A stretch of 17,834 nucleotides of DNA from Spirochaetales bacterium (GTDB lineage Bacteria > Spirochaetota > Spirochaetia > DSM-27196 > SLAA01). Numbering within the stretch: position 1 is the first letter of the stretch; every line of letters starts with the position of its first letter. Of the stretch, positions 7,538 to 13,682 are shown in pieces. The stretch covers positions 1 through 17,834 of the forward strand of contig SLBH01000160.1 of assembly GCA_007126415.1 (NCBI GenBank), written 5' to 3'. A model generated the notes under the pieces. That model was given only the letters and a program-made list of their open reading frames with translations, had not been told where the DNA came from and ran no database searches. The position numbers and the translations under genes were made by a program.

Positions 7538-7545
7538 GCAGTATA

Positions 7546-7728
7546 GTGCGCACAGCAAAGCCGATTGATTACGATCGAATCAGAGAGCTCAAACAACGCA
7601 TCAACGATCGGCGTTACCTACAGGACGCGATAGATCGGCTGGCGCAGCGTTTAACGCGTGAGCTCATTGAATACGACGGAGAGCAGCAGAATGGCAGCAG
7701 AGGAACGCAACAACCAGAACAACGCTAA
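7546..7728 (+). CDS. Small 60-residue helical protein, unknown
   Basis: The frame starts at GTG 7546, eight bases after the yraN stop, and is compositionally like its neighbours. The centre (DRIRELKQRINDRRYLQDAIDRLAQRLTRELIEYDG) is strongly helical with regular charged and hydrophobic alternation; the last 15 residues are polar. Its final 38 bases overlap the start of the next gene in another frame. The Shine-Dalgarno is poor (AGG at 7536-7538). I do not recognise a family. It fills a gap of over 150 bases in an otherwise tightly packed operon, which favours a real gene, but this is not certain. Confidence 0.5.
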   Translation: MRTAKPIDYDRIRELKQRINDRRYLQDAIDRLAQRLTRELIEYDGEQQNGSRGTQQPEQR

Positions 7729-8224
7729 ACGCGGACGGCGCCGTGGTCGCCGGCGACGCTCATCGGGCCGCGCCGGCAACAAAAGCAAAGGTGACGTCCT
7801 ACACCCCGAAGCACTCGCCGCGATCCCGAAGCCCCCGCGGGGCGATCCCTCCAATTGCCCGGTCTGCGGCAAAGTTGTCCGCGACGTAAACAGCGCGATG
7901 GCTTACGGTGAAGATAACAAACCGGCGCATCTCGACTGCGTGCTCAAAGAGATCGGCGAACGTGAGCCGGTCGCCGGGGATGAACGGCTGTGCTATATCG
8001 GCGCCGGGCGCTTTGCAGTGATTAAGGCGAAGGTAGGCAAGAACGGGCTCGAGGTGGTGCGCAGTATTCAGTACGAAGAGCGCGAGAACGCGGTGCCGTG
8101 GAGACGCGCGCTCAGCCCCGGCTTGTCGCGCGCGAGCGCTTCCGACCCGGTACTGCCCGAGCCGCAGCAGGCCGATGACGATGACGAGGCCGATGAGCAT
8201 CACGACGACCGTGACCAATCCTAA
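7691..8224 (+). CDS. Basic zinc-ribbon-like protein with acidic tail, unknown
   Basis: A 177-residue protein in three zones. Residues 13-34 are very basic (KRGRRRGRRRRSSGRAG), as in RNA- or DNA-binding tails. Residues 54-130 are a folded core with CPVCG (Cys56, Cys59) and PAHLDC (His80, Cys83), a likely single zinc site, followed by ERLCYIGAGRFAVIK and EVVRSIQYEERENAVPWRR. The last 20 residues are acidic and His-rich (ADDDDEADEHHDD). The ATG at 7691 is chosen because GGAG (7678-7681) lies nine bases upstream; an in-frame start at 7658 exists but has no such support. Nucleic-acid or ribosome binding is a guess from composition and operon. It ends 13 bases before the convergent HEAT gene. Confidence 0.8.
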   Translation: MAAEERNNQNNAKRGRRRGRRRRSSGRAGNKSKGDVLHPEALAAIPKPPRGDPSNCPVCGKVVRDVNSAMAYGEDNKPAHLDCVLKEIGEREPVAGDERLCYIGAGRFAVIKAKVGKNGLEVVRSIQYEERENAVPWRRALSPGLSRASASDPVLPEPQQADDDDEADEHHDDRDQS

Positions 8225-8237
8225 GGCGGGCTGTGGA

Positions 8238-9080
8238 TTAGCGACCGCGGCGTAGAAGCCGCGCGACGTCATCGGCCTTGCGGCGCACAACGCCCAGGTA
8301 GGGCCCGTTTCTCACCTCGAACACGGCACGGAACAGGTCGGGGTCTTCGATGCCCCACGACGAACGATGCAGGCGCTCGACCGTGAGCAGCGTAGCGTAC
8401 GCAAGGTTGTCGTCGTGCACGACGCGGGTGTTGCGTACCAGTATGCGCGTGAGAAGCTGCAGCAGCTCAGGGTCGGGTTCGCTTCGAATCCGCCCGAGCG
8501 CATAGACCGCCTCAGCAAGCACCACCAGATCGTCGTCGCTGCGCATCACCGAGCGAACAACCTCATCGGCGTGGGGCCCTCCGATACGACCGAGCAGCTC
8601 TACCGCTTCGCGGCGGATGAGCGGCGATGCCGTGGTCGAGGGGTTATACGGCATACGTTGCGTGCGGACGTTCTCGAGCGCGAGATAGCCGAGCAGATCG
8701 ATACTGGCGCGGTCGAACGGCGAGATCGAGTCGTTGTCCACGAGCTCGGTGAAGCGCGAGAGCACCATGCGCTTATCGCCCGCGTCCCGACGGCGAGCCT
8801 GCCGCTCGAGGATGCGCAGCTCCTGTTCGCGATTGGGCCAACGTGGCAGCGCCTCCTCGAGCGGAACCCAGTCGCCGCTGCGATACGCGTGATCTTGAGA
8901 GTTTCCTTGGGACGCAGCCTGCGCGCTTTCCTCGCGGGCGGCAAGGTCGGCACTGACGAGCAGCGTTAGGCCGGCCGAGAAGACCGCACAGAGAAGCGAC
9001 CCGCGCAAACGGCGGCGTCGGCGTCGGTACGAGCCCGAGCCTCGACGTGTCGCTACTGTTCTTCGCGGTGCGCGAAACAC
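8238..9080 (-). CDS. Exported HEAT-repeat protein, unknown
   Basis: The frame is open from 9143, but I prefer the GTG at 9080-9078 (280 residues), because it lies 7 bases after a TATACT hexamer and because the longer form would overlap coaD. A long Arg-rich N-terminus (YRRRRRRLRG) precedes a hydrophobic run (SLLCAVFSAGLTLLVSADLAA), which looks like a signal peptide with cleavage near the Ala-Ala. The mature part is helical with HEAT-type repeats: LIRREAVELLGRIGGPHADEVV, then LVVLAEAVYALGRIRSEPDPELL. Such repeats usually bind proteins; the partner is unknown. A TTG start nearer the hydrophobic run (before RGSLLCAVF) is also possible. It converges on the zinc-ribbon gene and diverges from coaD. 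Confidence 0.75.
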   Translation of the reverse strand: MFRAPRRTVATRRGSGSYRRRRRRLRGSLLCAVFSAGLTLLVSADLAAREESAQAASQGNSQDHAYRSGDWVPLEEALPRWPNREQELRILERQARRRDAGDKRMVLSRFTELVDNDSISPFDRASIDLLGYLALENVRTQRMPYNPSTTASPLIRREAVELLGRIGGPHADEVVRSVMRSDDDLVVLAEAVYALGRIRSEPDPELLQLLTRILVRNTRVVHDDNLAYATLLTVERLHRSSWGIEDPDLFRAVFEVRNGPYLGVVRRKADDVARLLRRGR

Positions 9081-9087
9081 GGCGTGA

Positions 9088-9116
9088 AGTATAGCATATC
9101 TGCCATTGACCGATAA
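9088..9116 (-). promoter_or_regulatory. Candidate promoter of the HEAT-repeat gene
   Basis: On the minus strand TATACT (9093-9088) matches TATAAT at five of six. A weak TTATCG (9116-9111) lies 17 bases upstream. Exactly seven bases separate the -10 from the GTG start, so a transcript would begin at or beside the start codon. Confidence 0.4.
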
Positions 9117-9134
9117 ACCGTGCCCGCTTAGAAT
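9106..9134 (+). promoter_or_regulatory. Promoter of coaD, probably leaderless
   Basis: TTGACC (9106-9111) and TAGAAT (9129-9134) match the consensus at five of six each, with ideal 17-base spacing. Seven bases follow before ATG 9142, placing the predicted transcript start at the start codon itself. It overlaps the -35 region of the divergent HEAT gene. Confidence 0.6.
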
Positions 9135-9141
9135 GACCGCC

Positions 9142-9642
9142 ATGCTGCGAGCGCTGTTTCCCGGGTCGTTCGACCCACCGAGTCACGGGCACCTCAATAT
9201 TATCCACCGCATCTCGAGCATCTACGACGAGATAGATGTCGTCGTCGCGACGAACCCCGAGAAGCAGTACACCTTCGATGCCGACGAGCGGCTCGAGTTG
9301 ATGCGCACGCTGTGTGATCCGTACCACAACGTGCGCGTGCACCAGTGGGACCGCTTGATCGTTGAGTTCGCCGAGAAGGTTGGCGCGCGCGTCATGATTC
9401 GAGGCGTTCGCGCACTGTCGGATTTCGAGTATGAGTTCGAGCTTTCGATGATAAACAAAGGGCTCAACCCGCGCATTGAAACGTTCTTTATGCCGACCGA
9501 TTCGAAGTACTTCGTGCTGCGCTCTTCGGCTATCAAGGAGCTCGCGAGGCTGGAAGGTGATATTTCGCGCATGGTGCCGGATATCGTCGCCGAGCGCCTC
9601 AAAGAGAAAGTCAAACGCGCGCGACGCACCGGTAGCGAGTAG
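9142..9642 (+). CDS. coaD: Phosphopantetheine adenylyltransferase
   Basis: CoaD joins ATP and 4'-phosphopantetheine to dephospho-CoA, the fourth step of coenzyme A synthesis. The 166-residue product has the nucleotidyltransferase motif FPGSFDPPSHGH near residues 5-16 (SHGH is the T/HxGH site; TNGH is more common), the substrate-binding RGVRALSDFEYEFELS, and the RSSAIKEL motif near the end. The start at 9142 gives the normal MLRALFPGSF N-terminus; ATG 9133 would add three residues but overlaps the -10 box. No Shine-Dalgarno is seen, which fits a leaderless message. CoA supply links loosely to the downstream acpP, since CoA is the donor of the ACP prosthetic group. Confidence 0.96.
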   Translation: MLRALFPGSFDPPSHGHLNIIHRISSIYDEIDVVVATNPEKQYTFDADERLELMRTLCDPYHNVRVHQWDRLIVEFAEKVGARVMIRGVRALSDFEYEFELSMINKGLNPRIETFFMPTDSKYFVLRSSAIKELARLEGDISRMVPDIVAERLKEKVKRARRTGSE

Positions 9643-9648
9643 CGGCGG

Positions 9649-9672
9649 GTCAAGGGCTTAGTGTCAAGGGCT
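9649..9672 (+). repeat. Direct repeat upstream of the rpmF promoter
   Basis: GTCAAGGGCT occurs at 9649-9658 and 9663-9672, a 14-base period, each followed by T/C-A-G. The second copy ends three bases before the -35 TTGACA. It may be an operator; no regulator is known from the window. Confidence 0.55.
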
Positions 9673-9675
9673 CAG

Positions 9676-9705
9676 TTGACATTCCGCCAAGCGATCGGCT
9701 ATGGT
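9676..9705 (+). promoter_or_regulatory. Promoter of rpmF-acpP
   Basis: A perfect TTGACA (9676-9681) lies 18 bases before TATGGT (9700-9705), four of six to consensus. The predicted transcript start near 9712 leaves a short leader holding AAGGA (9726-9730) for rpmF. Confidence 0.55.
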
Positions 9706-9738
9706 GTGCGGACATAACAGCTTATAAGGACATATTCC

Positions 9739-9927
9739 ATGGCAGTACCAAAGTATCGACATTCCAAAGCGCGTACTCGGCGTCGTCGCTCGATAAACGG
9801 CCGCGTCACATTCGGCCACCTCATTGAGTGCGGCAACTGTGGAGCCTCAAAACGCCCCCATTACGTGTGCCCTAAATGCGGCTTTTATCGTGGCAAAGAG
9901 ATTGTCAGAAGCGAAGATTTGAGCTAA
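9739..9927 (+). CDS. rpmF: 50S ribosomal protein L32 (zinc-binding form)
   Basis: A 62-residue L32 beginning MAVPKYRHSKARTRRRRS. It keeps two CxxC pairs, CGNCG and CPKCG (about residues 32-35 and 45-48), so it is the zinc-containing type rather than the Cys-free form that replaces it under zinc limitation in some bacteria. AAGGA (9726-9730) sits eight bases before the ATG. rpmF-acpP pairing is widespread in bacteria, usually with fatty-acid genes between or nearby; here those genes are absent and acpP follows after 22 bases. Confidence 0.97.
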   Translation: MAVPKYRHSKARTRRRRSINGRVTFGHLIECGNCGASKRPHYVCPKCGFYRGKEIVRSEDLS

Positions 9928-9949
9928 AACAAGAGACCAGGAGGATCCT

Positions 9950-10186
9950 ATGGATGAACTGTTCGAGAAAATGAAGAAACTGGTAGCCGATAAACTCGAG
10001 GTCGACGAGAGCAAGGTGACGTTGGAGTCGTCTTTCCGTCAGGACCTCGGCGCCGATAGTCTAGACACCTATGAGTTGGTGTACGCAATCGAAGAAGAGC
10101 TCGGCATCTCCATCCCGGACGAGAAGGCGAACGAGTTCGAGACCGTCAAGGATGCGCTAGAATTCATCAAGTCGCAGCAGCAGTAA
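9950..10186 (+). CDS. acpP: Acyl carrier protein
   Basis: A 78-residue acidic four-helix protein carrying growing acyl chains on 4'-phosphopantetheine. The attachment site is Ser37 in GADSLDTYEL (34-43). The usual form is GADSLDTVEL; Tyr replaces Val here, a modest variant. AGGAGG (9939-9944) is five bases before the ATG. It shares the rpmF promoter and ends in a hairpin terminator. rnc follows, matching the frequent acpP-rnc or acpP-fabF-rnc neighbourhood. Confidence 0.97.
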   Translation: MDELFEKMKKLVADKLEVDESKVTLESSFRQDLGADSLDTYELVYAIEEELGISIPDEKANEFETVKDALEFIKSQQQ

Positions 10187-10216
10187 CACCGGAACGAGAA
10201 ATAGTTTTCCACACAT

Positions 10217-10253
10217 CCGCGCCCGGGAATTTCCTCTCGGGCGCGGTTATTAT
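10217..10253 (+). terminator. Rho-independent-type terminator after acpP
   Basis: CCGCGCCCG (10217-10225) pairs perfectly with CGGGCGCGG (10238-10246). The stem can extend by three pairs including one G-U, leaving a six-base loop ATTTCC. The tail TTATTAT is only moderately T-rich. It starts 30 bases after the acpP stop. Confidence 0.75.
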
Positions 10254-10293
10254 AGCAGTAATACGTATACATCTGCATCGTTGACTGGAACGG

Positions 10294-10316
10294 CGGCCGC
10301 ACTCGCAGAGTGGCCG
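10294..10316 (+). other. Hairpin in the region upstream of rnc
   Basis: CGGC-CG-CACT (10294-10303) pairs with AGTGGCCG (10309-10316) as eight pairs around a two-base bulge, with a five-base loop. It sits about 30 bases before the rnc start. In Escherichia coli RNase III cleaves a hairpin in its own leader to limit its synthesis; a similar role here is only a suggestion. I find no convincing promoter between the acpP terminator and rnc, so some readthrough may supply rnc. Confidence 0.4.
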
Positions 10317-10344
10317 TTAGCCGGTGTGGGTAAGGTTCGTTCAG

Positions 10345-11100
10345 GTGAGCAAGAAGTTCAGCGAGTTACACACTCCTCCCATTTCGTCCGAACGTCGTAA
10401 GGAGCTGCAGCTGTTTGAGCGCCAGGCGGCGATCAAGTTTCGTCGATTAGAGCTGCTGAACCTCGCGTTCGCTCATCGCTCCTACGCAAACGAGACTCAG
10501 GAACAGTTTGACAACAACGAGAAGCTCGAGTTTCTCGGAGACTCGGTGTTGGGGCTGGTGGTGGCGGAGTATCTCTTCGAGCAGCTTTCGGATCGAGCCG
10601 AGGGTGACCTCGCCAAGATCAAGAGCTTTGTGGTCTCGGAAGACAGCCTCGCGGAGATCGCTCGGAAACTGAAGGTCGACAACTTCATCCTCATCGGGAA
10701 GGGTGAGGAGTACTCAGGTGGGCGAACCAAGAAGGCACTCCTTGCCGACGCAATGGAGGCGATCATCGGCGCGTACTTCATCGACTCCGGCTTTCGTGCA
10801 TCTCGTAAGTTTATCCTGCGCTACCTGATTCCCGAAATCAACAAGGTGCTCGAAAACCGCCACAAGAAAGACTACAAAACGCTTCTGCAAGAGTTGGTGC
10901 AGAAGACCTACAAAACCTATCCGCGCTACTCGCTTGTCAAGAAAACCGGACCGGAACACAGTAAAACGTTTTGGATAGAGGTTGCGGTTGAAAACGAAAC
11001 CTACGGCCCCGGCACAGGCAAGAACAAGAAAGAGGCCGAGCAGAACGCAGCCGCAATCGCCTACAAGTCACTATCTGCCCAAATTGACCCCTCCCAATAG
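10345..11100 (+). CDS. rnc: Ribonuclease III
   Basis: RNase III cuts double-stranded RNA, including the 16S and 23S precursor stems. I choose GTG 10345 (251 residues) because AAGG (10332-10335) is nine bases upstream; GTG 10324 would add seven residues with no such signal. The catalytic domain has the signature NNEKLEFLGDSVLG (57-70) with Glu62 and Asp66 and the second pair Asp135 and Glu138 in ADAMEAI. The double-stranded RNA-binding domain covers about 166-240 (DYKTLLQELVQKTYKTYP, YGPGTGKNKKEAEQNAA). The stop lies two bases from the stop of the convergent cca gene, so both transcripts probably overlap. Confidence 0.97.
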   Translation: MSKKFSELHTPPISSERRKELQLFERQAAIKFRRLELLNLAFAHRSYANETQEQFDNNEKLEFLGDSVLGLVVAEYLFEQLSDRAEGDLAKIKSFVVSEDSLAEIARKLKVDNFILIGKGEEYSGGRTKKALLADAMEAIIGAYFIDSGFRASRKFILRYLIPEINKVLENRHKKDYKTLLQELVQKTYKTYPRYSLVKKTGPEHSKTFWIEVAVENETYGPGTGKNKKEAEQNAAAIAYKSLSAQIDPSQ

Positions 11101-11102
11101 GC

Positions 11103-12467
11103 TCACGTCACGTTCAAGAGTTCGGTCGCGAGTTCAAGTAGCTGCCGGCGGCGATTAAGCGCGGGATCCTCGAGCACGCGCTGCAGCAGTTCCTCGAGCA
11201 CGCGACCCATCTGCGGCCCGCGCGGTACGCCGTGTGCCGCGAGATCGTTCCCGTTCACCGCGAGCTCACGGAGCGTCAGCGGGTCGCCGCGCTCGCGTAT
11301 CGCCCGAATGCGCGCTACAAGTGAGTTCAGCTCGGCCGCGCGCTCATCGCATCCGCGGGAGCGCAGATCGGCTCTGCGAAGCGCAATCGCATCGTAGATT
11401 TGCTCAACTCCCGCCGCCGCCACGACGCGGCGCACTGCGGCATCGCTCCAGTTGGGCCGGAACTGGAGGCGGTGATGCCGCACCAGGTGCGCGACCCGCT
11501 CAAGGGTGTTATTCGGATATCGAAGCCGTTTCAAGCAGTCGTGCGCTTTCTCTGCTGAGCGCGCGTCGCACTCGGCGAGTACGCCGGGGCTTTCCTGGTC
11601 TTCGCTACACTCCGGCAGCGCGAGCTCGTGCAGGAGCGCCGCAAAGCGAAGATCGAGATTCGCGTCTTTGGCCTCGGCGACGGCGTCGCAGGTGCGTAAC
11701 AGGTGTTCGAGTAACTCGTCTTCCGCCTCGTCAACAGGATGGCCTGCGCAGCGAGACAGTTCCGGTGTGACGGCGCTCAACAGACCGAACTCCCGCATGA
11801 GCCGTAAACCGTACGAAGGCCGCGCCGCGAGGATGATCTTACTTAGCTCATCGCGAGTGCGCTCTACCGAGACCGTGGTGAGGGCGGCGGAGCGCCCCTG
11901 CAGCGCAGCGGCGGTAGCGTCCTCTATCTCGAACCCGAGTTGCGTTGCGAAGCGGATTGCACGCAGCACCCTCAGCGCGTCCTCATCGAAGCGCTCGCGC
12001 GGGTTACCGATTGCCCGTACAAGCCCGCGTTCGAGATCCGAACGGCCTTCGAACGGGTCGAGCAGCGCCCCGGTTTTCACCTCGAGCGCCATGCCGTTGA
12101 TCGTGAAGTCGCGCCGCGAGAGATCGACCTCAATATCGACGCCGAAAGTGACCTCGTCGGGATGACGCGCATCGCTATAACCCGACTCGGAACGAAAGGT
12201 CGTGACCTCGAACTGTTTGCCTTTAAACAACACCGTTACGGTACCGTGTTGCACTCCGGTCGGGATGACGCGCCGAAAGATGCGCATTACCTCTTCGGGA
12301 CGTGCGTCGGTCGCGAGATCGTAGTCCTCGGGATAGTACCCGCGAAGCAGGTTCCGCACCGCACCCCCGACGAGATAGAGCTGAAAACCGTTCTCGTCGA
12401 AAATGCGCGCAACGCTACGCAGCTCACCGGGAAGAGAAAGACTATGCGAATCCGGCGCGTTTTGCAT
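11103..12467 (-). CDS. cca: CCA tRNA nucleotidyltransferase / poly(A) polymerase-family enzyme
   Basis: Class II nucleotidyltransferase adding or repairing the tRNA 3' CCA. The ATG at 12467 gives 454 residues. The head domain shows LVGGAVRNLLRG (32-43), the metal-binding EDYDLATDA with Asp48 and Asp50, and RRDFTINGMALEV (118-130). The neck and body helices include RVLRAIRFATQLGF (166-179). A C-terminal HD-like domain follows, but its motif reads LLHEL (His280-Glu281) instead of HD, so phosphohydrolase activity is doubtful. Whether it makes CCA or poly(A) cannot be told securely from sequence. AGGA eight bases upstream could act as Shine-Dalgarno, but the same bases may form the -10 box. The larger frame from 12551 has no support. 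Confidence 0.93.
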   Translation of the reverse strand: MQNAPDSHSLSLPGELRSVARIFDENGFQLYLVGGAVRNLLRGYYPEDYDLATDARPEEVMRIFRRVIPTGVQHGTVTVLFKGKQFEVTTFRSESGYSDARHPDEVTFGVDIEVDLSRRDFTINGMALEVKTGALLDPFEGRSDLERGLVRAIGNPRERFDEDALRVLRAIRFATQLGFEIEDATAAALQGRSAALTTVSVERTRDELSKIILAARPSYGLRLMREFGLLSAVTPELSRCAGHPVDEAEDELLEHLLRTCDAVAEAKDANLDLRFAALLHELALPECSEDQESPGVLAECDARSAEKAHDCLKRLRYPNNTLERVAHLVRHHRLQFRPNWSDAAVRRVVAAAGVEQIYDAIALRRADLRSRGCDERAAELNSLVARIRAIRERGDPLTLRELAVNGNDLAAHGVPRGPQMGRVLEELLQRVLEDPALNRRRQLLELATELLNVT

Positions 12468-12474
12468 GCCTCTC

Positions 12475-12503
12475 TTCCTACACGGCGGGTGAGAGCCTGT
12501 CAA
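12475..12503 (-). promoter_or_regulatory. Candidate promoter of cca
   Basis: On the minus strand a perfect TTGACA (12503-12498) is followed after 17 bases by TAGGAA (12480-12475), three of six to TATAAT. The ATG comes seven bases later. The -10 is poor, so the call rests on the -35 and spacing. Confidence 0.4.
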
Positions 12504-12567
12504 CCGATATCGCGACGGCTGACACGGCGGCGGCTGGTATGGTGGCCACACGCGCGAGGGGAGGGTG

Positions 12568-12597
12568 AAAAAAAAGCAGCCCGAAGGCTGCTTTTTG
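12568..12597 (-). terminator. Strong terminator of flaB
   Basis: Read on the minus strand, AGCAGCC (12592-12586) pairs with GGCTGCT (12581-12575) around a stable TTCG tetraloop, extended by A-T pairs and followed by a run of eight T (12575-12568). It begins 14 bases after the flaB stop and insulates cca from flagellin transcription. The plus strand also gives a T5 tail, so it may work in both directions. Confidence 0.9.
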
Positions 12598-12610
12598 GGG
12601 TTCGGATGAG

Positions 12611-13483
12611 TTACTGCAGAAGCTGCAGTACTGTCTGTGGCTGCTGGTTTGCCTGAGCGAGCATCGCGGTCGAGCTCTGTTGCAGGATCTGGTTCGTCAC
12701 CAAACGCACCATCTCGTCGGCCATATCGGTATCTCGAATACGCGATTCCGACGCCTGCATGTTCTCGGCTCCAACCGAGAGACCGCGCTGAGCGTACTCG
12801 AGGCGGTTCTGGTACGCGCCGAGGTCGGCGCGCTGCTTGCTCACCGTCGTCAGCGCGTCGTCCACAACGCCGATCGCAGCATTCGCCGCGTCCGGAGTCG
12901 AGAGCGAGAGGAAGGTAGCGGCGTGCGGCATTCCGTCGGTGCTCTGAAGACCCAGCGCCTGGGCCGTCATTGTCCCCACGTACACGCGCTCACGCTGATC
13001 CATGTTCGCCCCGATGTGGAACCACATGCTCGCGGTGACGACGTTGGTGCCGGTGTCACGCGCGAAACGCCCGGTCATGAGATTCATGCCGTTGAACTCG
13101 GCGTGCGACGCGATCCGGTTGATCTCGCGCACCAGCTGAGACACCTCGACCTGAATCTGCATGCGGTCTTCATCGGTATAGATGCCGTTGGAAGACTGTA
13201 CCGCCAGCTCACGAACACGTTGCAGGATGTCTTGGGTTTCCTGGAGGTAGCCCTCGGTGGTCTGAATCATCGAAATACCGTCGGCAGTGTTCTGCTCGGC
13301 TCGATTGAGACCGCGAATCTGCGACCGCATCTTTTCAGACACAGCCAGACCCGAGGCGTCGTCGCCCGCGCGGTTAATCCGCATACCGGACGACAGCTTC
13401 TCCATGTTGCCCACAACGTCCATCACGTTGAATTTTTGCTGACGTTGGGCAAATGCAGCGCTGGTGTTGTGATTAATGATCAT
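12611..13483 (-). CDS. flaB: Periplasmic flagellar core flagellin FlaB
   Basis: Core filament subunit of the spirochaete periplasmic flagellum. The 290-residue protein (family about 286) starts MIINHNTSAAFAQRQQKF, with the D0/D1 signature MEKLSSGMRINRAGDDASGL, SEKMRSQIRGLNRAEQN and GISMIQTTEGYLQETQ, a short central region, and the C-terminal helix ending STAMLAQANQQPQTVLQLLQ. As in other FlaB proteins there is no large D2/D3 outer domain and no signal peptide; export is by the flagellar type III system. The ATG at 13483 is chosen for AAGGAGG (13494-13488) just upstream and the conserved N-terminus; an in-frame start at 13504 is not supported. Regulation seems twofold: a sigma-28-like promoter and a structured leader. 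Confidence 0.97.
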   Translation of the reverse strand: MIINHNTSAAFAQRQQKFNVMDVVGNMEKLSSGMRINRAGDDASGLAVSEKMRSQIRGLNRAEQNTADGISMIQTTEGYLQETQDILQRVRELAVQSSNGIYTDEDRMQIQVEVSQLVREINRIASHAEFNGMNLMTGRFARDTGTNVVTASMWFHIGANMDQRERVYVGTMTAQALGLQSTDGMPHAATFLSLSTPDAANAAIGVVDDALTTVSKQRADLGAYQNRLEYAQRGLSVGAENMQASESRIRDTDMADEMVRLVTNQILQQSSTAMLAQANQQPQTVLQLLQ

Positions 13484-13487
13484 ATCT

Positions 13488-13524
13488 CCTCCTTGGATGA
13501 TCACTCCCGGACGTCCTTGTCCGG
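13488..13524 (-). promoter_or_regulatory. flaB leader hairpin and GGA-rich Shine-Dalgarno, CsrA-site-like
   Basis: On the minus strand CCGGAC (13524-13519), loop AAGGAC (13518-13513), GTCCGG (13512-13507) form a six-pair stem, extendable by U-G and U-A. The loop region ACAAGGACGT matches the CsrA consensus ACARGGAUGU at nine of ten positions with GGA in the loop. Twelve bases on, AAGGAGG (13494-13488) supplies a second GGA at the Shine-Dalgarno. Confidence 0.55.
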
Positions 13525-13563
13525 AACTCTGCGTATCTGGGTTCCTACCGAACCCTGGTTCGA

Positions 13564-13590
13564 TTGTCGGCGTTTACAAACGCGACTTGA
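13564..13590 (-). promoter_or_regulatory. Sigma-28 (FliA)-like promoter of flaB
   Basis: Minus-strand TCAA (13590-13587), 15 bases, then GCCGACAA (13571-13564). This fits the flagellar sigma-28 pattern TAAA-N15-GCCGATAA with one mismatch in each element. It predicts a flaB leader of about 73-75 bases. No comparable sigma-70 promoter is seen. Confidence 0.6.
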
Positions 13591-13638
13591 GCGAAAACTG
13601 ATGTATCGGAAAACAACCGGCAAAAACGAGCGGCGCGA

Positions 13639-13667
13639 TTGCAACTCGCACGGTTTTGCACTACTGT
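13639..13667 (+). promoter_or_regulatory. Candidate promoter of the 604-residue gene
   Basis: TTGCAA (13639-13644) and TACTGT (13662-13667) are 17 bases apart, each about four of six to consensus. The predicted start near 13675 leaves a leader of only about eight bases and no Shine-Dalgarno before ATG 13683. Confidence 0.35.
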
Positions 13668-13682
13668 AACCGCAGAACGGCG

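Noticed and set aside
8367..8969. 200-codon plus-strand ORF opposite the HEAT gene
   Set aside because: The minus frame has a signal peptide, repeats and a promoter; the plus frame has none.
9081..9143. Upstream ATG extension of the HEAT gene
   Set aside because: It would overlap the coaD start and its promoter and adds residues without any signal-peptide character.
10255..10344. Possible tRNA or small RNA between acpP and rnc
   Set aside because: One hairpin is present but no cloverleaf, anticodon arm or TTCGA loop in the right place.
11940..12656. 238-codon plus-strand ORF opposite cca
   Set aside because: Antisense to conserved nucleotidyltransferase motifs; it also runs through the flaB terminator.
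12680..13669. Long plus-strand ORF of 329 codons opposite flaB
   Set aside because: It is antisense to an unmistakable flagellin, is His/Arg/Val-rich like other shadow frames in GC-rich DNA, and has no start signal.
13656..13682. TTG extension of the 604-residue gene
   Set aside because: It would begin upstream of the candidate -10 box; ATG 13683 is the simpler start.
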